DNA from: Hydrogenophaga sp.
Lineage (GTDB): Bacteria; Pseudomonadota; Gammaproteobacteria; Burkholderiales; Burkholderiaceae_C
Assembly: GCA_016790705.1 (NCBI GenBank)
Contig: JAEUOT010000058.1
Span: forward strand, 1 to 64,000
DNA: 64,000 nucleotides
Direction of reading: 5' to 3'
Shown here: one piece after another, positions 59,384 to 64,000 of the stretch
Position numbering within the stretch: the stretch's first letter is position 1
How the letters are laid out: every line of letters starts with the position of its first letter
The notes under the pieces: generated by a model
What the model was told of the DNA's origin: nothing
What the model saw: only the letters and a program-made list of their open reading frames with translations
Databases searched by the model: none
Translations under genes and position numbers: made by a program

Positions 59384-60384
59384 GGCCGACCTCCGAGCTG
59401 GCGACCGATCTGTTCGTAGAAGCTCAGGGGCCGGGTGGTTACGGCGTGGCCGGGCAGGATACGGATCGGATCACGCGGGCCATGGGATGTCGACCGTCTG
59501 GGGGCATGCCGGTGGCCGGGCAGGACCGAGCGTTGCTTGCGCCCCTGCAGCAAAGTGTGCACGGCGATCAGACGTCCGTCCTCGTGTATGCGCACCTGAT
59601 CGGCGGTGGTCTCCACATCCAGCGTGCGCCGGCGGGTGCCGTCAGGCACGCTGTAGTAATTGCCGCCGACACTGACGCAGCCCTCGCTGCTGACACGCCG
59701 CTCCTGGCGCAAGACGGCATCGAAACGACCGGCTGGCAAAGCCAGCAGGCTTGGGCGTTCTTCCTGGAAGTGCTCCTGCACCACGCGCTGGGTGCCGGCG
59801 TGCAGCCGCACATTGGCCACGGTGTCGAGCCAGTGGCGCAACTGGCGATTCATGTCCTGCAGGTCCACGAACGAGCGGGCCATGAAGAAGTCGGCGCGGA
59901 TGTAGCGAAACGGGCGTTCCACCTTGCCCTTGGTCTTGGCCCGATAGGGTTGGCAGGCCCGGGGAGCGAAGCCGTAGTGCGCACCGCCCGCAAGTGGCGC
60001 CGTCGCTTTGAAGCCGGAGGGGTCGAGGCCCTGATGGACACCAGCTCAAGGCCTGCCAGAACGCGCAACACCATCGATGAGTCGCCGGGCCAGCGCATCG
60101 AGCAACTGCGCCGCAACCGAATGCCCATGCGCCCGAATCTCGCGCAGCAAACGCGAACCGGTCAGCTCGGGCCAGGCTTGCAGGCGTTCCTGCAGATAGC
60201 TGCGGAAATCGTCCAGAGCGCCAGCACGTGCCGCCCTGGGCCTGTACTTGGGCACGGCCAGTCCCTGCTGGATGTACTTGCGAACGGTCTTGCGGTCGTG
60301 CCCGGTGCGCTGGGCAATCACGGAGATCGGCAGTCCCTGCCGGTGCAACTCCAGAATCATCATCAGTCCCTTCAGATTGACCAC
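59380..60384 (-). pseudogene. istA: IS21 transposase istA, centre replaced by an IS481-type fragment
   Basis: The N-terminal part (60384 down to about 60120) encodes the HTH region (MMILELHRQGLPISVIAQRT, RKTVRKYIQQGL, TGSRLLREIRAHGHS). The C-terminal part (about 59980 down to 59380) resumes at HYGFAPRACQPYRAKTKGKVE, containing the last catalytic Glu, and runs to the normal end. The first two catalytic Asp and roughly 170 residues are missing, and about 140 bp of foreign sequence in opposite orientation fills the gap. The element is therefore not autonomous. Start is GTG 60384 or ATG 60363. Confidence 0.88.
59980..60120 (+). mobile_element. Fragment of an IS481-family transposase inside istA
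   Basis: On the plus strand this segment codes VVRTARKWRRRFEAGGVEAL, DTSSRPARTRN and QRIEQLRRNRM, the N-terminal helix-turn-helix region of IS481-type transposases (compare their VRKW...RF...SSRP...LRR pattern). No start, catalytic domain or IS481 end is present. Boundaries are approximate. Confidence 0.75.
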
Positions 60385-60435
60385 CTGGCCTCCAGCTCCA
60401 CAACGATCGGGAGCCAATGGTCGGTCAGGTGAGAG

Positions 60436-60467
60436 AACAGGCAGCGGGCCTCGGCCCGCTGCCTGTT
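60436..60467 (-). terminator. Perfect 14-bp hairpin near the istA-proximal IS end
   Basis: AACAGGCAGCGGGC and its exact complement around CTCG, between the IS right end and the istA start. Without a T-run it may act as a barrier against transcription reading in from outside, or block translation. Confidence 0.5.
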
Positions 60468-61054
60468 AAGACTTCAAACTGGGGAAAATTCAACCGGCCA
60501 ATTTGGGGAGTATTCATCCGGCGGTGACAACATCACCGTGCCCCCGGCCGTCTCGCTGGCCAACCCCTACACCGATCCCAACGCAGGCGCGGCCGACTGC
60601 AACGCCGCCACCACCTGCAACCAGGCCGTCTACAACCAGTTGCTCTTGGACGCACAGGCTAGCGGCTACACCGCCACGCTGGACGGCACACACATCGGCA
60701 AGACCCACGAGAGCTCCAGCGCGGAGATCTTCAACCGCAGCTTCAACCTCTACCACACCAAGCCGGTGTTCGTGGCGACCCAGAACCCCGATGGAGGGGC
60801 GACCGCCTTCCGCCCTGCTGGGCGAGCAGGCAAGACCCACCTAGGCCACTTACAACAGTAAAGCGCCACACTACTGGGCTCGGCCATCTTCTTCAGCCGG
60901 CAGCGCATCTGAGGCCCGAGCACCGTTGCCACCACCGACTGGGAGGGCAACGTCAGTGACCCCGGCGCCGCCTTTGATGCGGCCCTGGGGCGTGCACCGA
61001 GCGTGCCGACCTCCGGCGGCAACAACGGCTTAGTAGTGGGTTACATCAAATCCG

Positions 61055-61435
61055 ATGGTCAGGCCCACGAGTTCCAGCTGCAGCACGCCTGTCGCTCGAA
61101 GTGAGTTGGCCAAGACGCTGGGCACCCACTTGGCAGCCAGCCGCAAAACCATGCAACTCACCCAGGTGGATCTCTCCGAGTTGGTGGGGGTGGACATGGA
61201 GACGATCTGCCGCTTCGAGCGGGGCAAGCACCTGCCGTCGCTCATGACGCTTAAGCTGCTGGCTACACACCTCGGGAGCAGCGTCGGGGCGCTCCTCGGG
61301 GAGGACGAGGTAGGGGAAACGAAAAGCCTGGCGCAGCTCACGCCGGCATTGGCCCTCCTATCTGAGGAAGACCGCGACTACGCCCTGCAGGCCATGCATG
61401 GGCTCTGCATCCACCAGGGTAAGCGGACGCGATAA
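61055..61435 (+). CDS. XRE-type helix-turn-helix protein joined to toxin remnant
   Basis: The frame from ATG 61055 gives 126 residues, but the first about 13 come from the decayed toxin gene. The body LAKTLGTHLAASRKTMQLTQ, VDLSELVGVDMETICRFERG and the following helices form an XRE/Cro-type domain, with a C-terminal extension (LSEEDRDYALQAMHGL). No good start codon lies at the natural boundary; TTG 61104 is the nearest. The gene probably lost its own 5' end in the rearrangement that ended the toxin gene, and its expression is uncertain. Confidence 0.65.
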   Translation: MVRPTSSSCSTPVARSELAKTLGTHLAASRKTMQLTQVDLSELVGVDMETICRFERGKHLPSLMTLKLLATHLGSSVGALLGEDEVGETKSLAQLTPALALLSEEDRDYALQAMHGLCIHQGKRTR

Positions 61436-61498
61436 ATTGCCCTCATGAGGGCCCAATGGGTGCGCCGAACTCAAATTCGCTGAGACAGCCCAACAAAT

Positions 61499-61529
61499 AA
61501 AATCCGCCATGGTGCGAGCACTCATGGCG
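61499..61529. repeat. Palindromic repeat, copy B
   Basis: 24/31 identical to 44961-44991. Outer arms CGCCAT/ATGGCG and an inner GTGC/GCAC dyad are perfect here. It sits in a 172-bp gap between convergent genes, with no integrase beside it. Confidence 0.55.
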
Positions 61530-61607
61530 AATCGGGAAAACAAGGTGGGAGATATTGCGAAGCGGTTTTGAGTAGTCATAGTACGTTGTACAGGATTAGT
61601 CGCCAGG

Positions 61608-62015
61608 TTAGTCGTGCTTCGCAATTTTGCTTAGAGATGCATTGATCTCATCACCTGTGATAACTTCATCTGTCTCTTCGTATCCTTCAGGTTTGTTGTA
61701 GTCGTATTCGATTTTGAACTTGCCATCCGGGAACAGAGTGAACGTCAAACCCCAGATGCGCTGACCTGTAGTTCGGAGGAGGTCGTCGCGAAGGAAGCGA
61801 ACTGCTTCGAAGGCTCTATTCCGAAATTCTTTTTTTGGAGCCTCCCCCTTTTTGTCAACCACATCATCCTTAACAATACTCCATCGACCATCGACCATCG
61901 AAGCCAGAGTAGTGTGTTTTGCTAATACCAAATCCCATGCACGATCCGCAGCAAAATCAATTGCAGCAGCAGCAATTGCGTTATAGGCTTCCTCTGCACT
62001 CATTGAGGTTGTCAT
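61608..62015 (-). CDS. YezG-like immunity protein
   Basis: A 135-residue acidic protein. RIWGLTFTLFPDGKFKIEYDYNKPEGYEETDE (cited as GLTFTLFPDGKFKIEYDYNK) fits the YezG immunity family, whose Bacillus member neutralises the YeeF nuclease toxin. The ATG overlaps the toxin stop (ATGA) and has AAGGAG upstream, so it is coupled to the toxin. The low GC matches the toxin C-terminus. Confidence 0.82.
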   Translation of the reverse strand: MTTSMSAEEAYNAIAAAAIDFAADRAWDLVLAKHTTLASMVDGRWSIVKDDVVDKKGEAPKKEFRNRAFEAVRFLRDDLLRTTGQRIWGLTFTLFPDGKFKIEYDYNKPEGYEETDEVITGDEINASLSKIAKHD

Positions 62016-64000
62016 TGTTTAAACTCCTTGACTATCGACTCTCCATCAACAGTGATTGAGACTTCAAATTTGTTAGGTCTCACCCCACCCTCAGCCGGAT
62101 ATCTCACATCAATCTTTACACTAACATTCTTGCCTGCCTGCAATTCACCACGCAGGTAGTTTTCCATGTCCTTCCAGTCTTGGCGATTGAGTGTGGCCGA
62201 TTGTGGCACAAGATTGATGCCATCTCCTGCACCCCCGAGTGCTGAAGCAATTAAGTGTCCACCATCATCACCAGAACACCCCTTCGATCCAGCACAAATT
62301 TGCTGATATGAATTGCGGGCAGCCTTATTATTAGAAAGATTTCCAGCAACCTCTTCAACTCTTCCTAGAGAATCCGTCCTATAAGTGTGTCCGTTATCCA
62401 ACACAAACGCTGTGTTTGGAGAATATGTCCCGCCTTTCCCTGCATTGATAGCTGAATCCCAATTGCCTTTTGACCCCTGAGGGGCATAGACGACATTGTC
62501 GACTTTAGGGGCATCGACCACCTCATCACCCAACTCGCCTATAACGCGTAGAGTTCGTGAAGAGACTCTTCCGAAAGCTAGTCCTTGATCCAATCCTGGA
62601 ACAACAGAAGAAGCGAAACCTCCACTGGCAAGACCAAGGTCAATATAAGTAGATTGTCCGAATGGAATTTCGGCAGCGGTATAAAGTACATCAATCCCGT
62701 CAGGTATTGCTCCAAGAACTGGGAAGGCTCCTGCTGTACCAAGCGTAGTATGAATACCGAGACTAATCTTTTGATACCCAGACAAACCCGACGAAGCAAC
62801 CACAGGAGGCGGGACGTAATATGGATTCGCGATAAACGCCTGTGAACCGTCACTCAAGGTGCCATACCCTGACATTGCACCGGTATAGTTGGGGTCAATT
62901 ATTCTTGGGTTTTTTGTGAACGGTAGCTCACTTGACACTGACTTTGCCGTCTGCAAACTCGGACTCATGAATACAGCACCAGGTGCATCGCAGGCTACGG
63001 AGGCATTGGCAGCCGCATTGGTGCAGACCAATCCGACGTATTGATTCGCCTTTTGTCTTTCAGCCTCAAGCCGGCGCTGCTCAGCAGCCCGCAGGGCGTT
63101 GAGGTATTTCGTGTACTCGGCATTGCTTGCTTGTTCTGCAATCATCTGCCGGGACATCGCTAGAACGTCACCATGGCTGTTGCGCACATAGGCGACGTCC
63201 ATCGGCGAGCCGTCGTAGGCAATGGCCTGCTTGTTCGCAAAGAGCTTGGCTGCATTGGTGGTGGTGCGCCCAGCCACCATGTCATTGAAGATCTGGTGAG
63301 CTATCTGCGCATCATTTTTGTGCCATTCACCTTGGTTCTGCGTGATGGCATTGGTGACTTGCGAAGGCAGGACGGCGATGCGGTCGCCCGAGCGTAATTC
63401 ACGGATGTTATTCAGGACGCCATGTTGCTTCTGGATATCCTGAAATTCGCGTAGCGTCTGCTCAGGCAGACCAGCGAGGAAGGCATCGGCTTCGCGCTTT
63501 TTGGCATTGCTGGCATCAATGGCGAGAAACGCCTTGAGGAAGTCGCTCTTCCCTGCGTTGATAATGTCGCCATTGCGCAGCCGGTAGGCCATCGTGGCAT
63601 TTTTATCACCGCTCTCCAGGAGTTTTTGGAAATCAGCTTCAAGCCGATTCCTCCCCATATTAGCCAGATTCTCCGTAGAGTCAAGGTGCGTTTTCTGCGG
63701 CCTCAATTCATCGATAAAACTCGGCACTCTGGCTGGATTAATTCCCGGCACACTCAATGCCGTCAGATAAGCCGCTGGCAGGAAATTGCTGTTGAATCGT
63801 TTAAATAAATCAATTCCTGGTGCATGCAATGTGTCCAGGCCAGGGTTGAAGTAGTTGACTTCGTAGATCGGCGAGACGGCCGCGTGCTCTTTGAGCGCGC
63901 CGGTGGCACCGTAGGCGTAGCCGGTGGCCACCTCGAACGGCATGTTGTCGCTCGGGATGATGTAGCCAGCACCCGAGAGCGTGACCGACAAGTTGAACTG
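62012..64000 (-). CDS. Polymorphic toxin with DNA/RNA non-specific endonuclease C-terminus (5' end off window)
   Basis: At least 662 residues, open to the right edge. The C-terminal about 120 residues have the NS endonuclease pattern: GDDGGHLIASALGG (D-x-GH-type catalytic His), INLVPQSATLNRQDWKDME and KIDVRYPAEGG, as in the YeeF-type nucleases paired with YezG. The 480 residues upstream in view (TGALKEHAAVSPIYEVNYFN and so on) are not recognised and lack similarity to the first toxin's visible N-terminus. GC is near host level close to the edge and drops in the C-terminal half, as in other cassette-swapped toxins. Immunity gene overlaps its stop. Confidence 0.82.
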   Translation of the reverse strand, partial: QFNLSVTLSGAGYIIPSDNMPFEVATGYAYGATGALKEHAAVSPIYEVNYFNPGLDTLHAPGIDLFKRFNSNFLPAAYLTALSVPGINPARVPSFIDELRPQKTHLDSTENLANMGRNRLEADFQKLLESGDKNATMAYRLRNGDIINAGKSDFLKAFLAIDASNAKKREADAFLAGLPEQTLREFQDIQKQHGVLNNIRELRSGDRIAVLPSQVTNAITQNQGEWHKNDAQIAHQIFNDMVAGRTTTNAAKLFANKQAIAYDGSPMDVAYVRNSHGDVLAMSRQMIAEQASNAEYTKYLNALRAAEQRRLEAERQKANQYVGLVCTNAAANASVACDAPGAVFMSPSLQTAKSVSSELPFTKNPRIIDPNYTGAMSGYGTLSDGSQAFIANPYYVPPPVVASSGLSGYQKISLGIHTTLGTAGAFPVLGAIPDGIDVLYTAAEIPFGQSTYIDLGLASGGFASSVVPGLDQGLAFGRVSSRTLRVIGELGDEVVDAPKVDNVVYAPQGSKGNWDSAINAGKGGTYSPNTAFVLDNGHTYRTDSLGRVEEVAGNLSNNKAARNSYQQICAGSKGCSGDDGGHLIASALGGAGDGINLVPQSATLNRQDWKDMENYLRGELQAGKNVSVKIDVRYPAEGGVRPNKFEVSITVDGESIVKEFKQ

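Larger units (their letters stand above)
58457..60529. mobile_element. IS21-family insertion sequence, 2073 bp, 5-bp target duplication
   Basis: The ends start TGTCA and finish TGACA with related subterminal sequence (CGCCGG, CCCCA, TTGGCCGG) in inverted orientation at each side. ACATC flanks both ends (58452-58456 and 60530-60534). Inside are istA (damaged) and istB on the minus strand with ATGA overlap. Confidence 0.92.
58130..61090 (+). pseudogene. Second MafB-like toxin gene, decayed and split by an IS21-family insertion
   Basis: The 5' part (58130-58456) matches the first toxin's N-terminus, with NGTFIQNGVVVGNPHQQLH shared, and the 3' part (60530-61090) continues it in frame once the IS and one target copy are removed (LYITVPPAVSLANPY against LYINTSPANPY). 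Damage: codon 4 is TGA (58139-58141) where the first copy has Trp; TAA after LQQ near 60861; TGA after SRQRI near 60911; frame shift in between. Similarity stops near 61090 at QLQHA, well short of a C-terminal domain. Confidence 0.88.

Overview
The window (about 66% GC over most of its length) reads as a betaproteobacterial chromosome, most likely Burkholderiales/Comamonadaceae. The supporting signs are gene order (ribF-ileS, rpmB-rpmG, trxB beside ftsK-lolA-rarA, livHMGF next to lysS), an HrcA/CIRCE site in front of rpoH, an SOS imuA-imuB-dnaE2 mutasome, and a paired set of pimeloyl-CoA-type acyl-CoA dehydrogenases. The genus is not determined from the sequence.

Region 1 (1-44.8 kb) is ordinary core genome. 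It holds ileS (cut by the left edge), ribF, an HNH protein, a sensory block (single-domain response regulator, four-PAS hybrid histidine kinase with Hpt, PAS-type chemoreceptor), two acyl-CoA dehydrogenases, purN, an AraC/LysE pair, prfC, an RNA m5C methyltransferase, a fatty acid desaturase, ribosomal proteins L33/L28, trxB, a Crp/Fnr regulator, ftsK-lolA-rarA, a branched-chain amino acid ABC transporter without its binding protein, lysS, a membrane metallophosphoesterase, rpoH, the SOS mutasome, a second Crp/Fnr protein, and several small enzymes and transporters ending with a NUDIX hydrolase at 44,796.

Region 2 (44.8-50.2 kb) is an integrated element of visibly lower GC. At its left edge is what looks like the last 14 bases of a minus-strand tRNA-Ser gene followed by that gene's terminator hairpin. 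Then come a P4-type tyrosine integrase, a two-gene operon (DUF1488-like plus Abi-alpha/DUF4393, a candidate phage-defence cargo), an AlpA-like regulator, an 800-bp AT-rich stretch with tandem hexamers, and a YagK/YfjJ (inovirus Gp2-like) protein carrying an HUH-like motif. I see no intact tRNA-Ser anywhere to the right, so the island may run past the window.

Region 3 (50.5-64 kb) is a secreted polymorphic-toxin cluster of Maf type, outside its classical Neisseria setting. It contains a MafA-family lipoprotein with a roughly 207-residue Ser/Thr/Asn/Gly insert, a DUF2059 periplasmic protein, an 1124-residue exported toxin with a VENN junction and an EndoU-like C-terminus, a MafI-like immunity protein, an orphan nuclease C-terminus with a candidate immunity gene, and a DUF2846 lipoprotein. 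Next is a second toxin gene, killed by a nonsense codon, an IS21-family insertion (5-bp target duplication) and internal decay. The IS has an intact istB, but its istA is chimeric and carries an IS481-type fragment in place of its central part. After an XRE-type gene fused to the decayed toxin remnant, the right edge has a second intact toxin/immunity pair on the minus strand: a DNA/RNA non-specific endonuclease C-terminus (its N-terminus lies off the window) and a YezG-like immunity protein. No two-partner transporter (CdiB/TpsB) is present, so the export route across the outer membrane is an open question in which the MafA-like lipoprotein is the obvious suspect.
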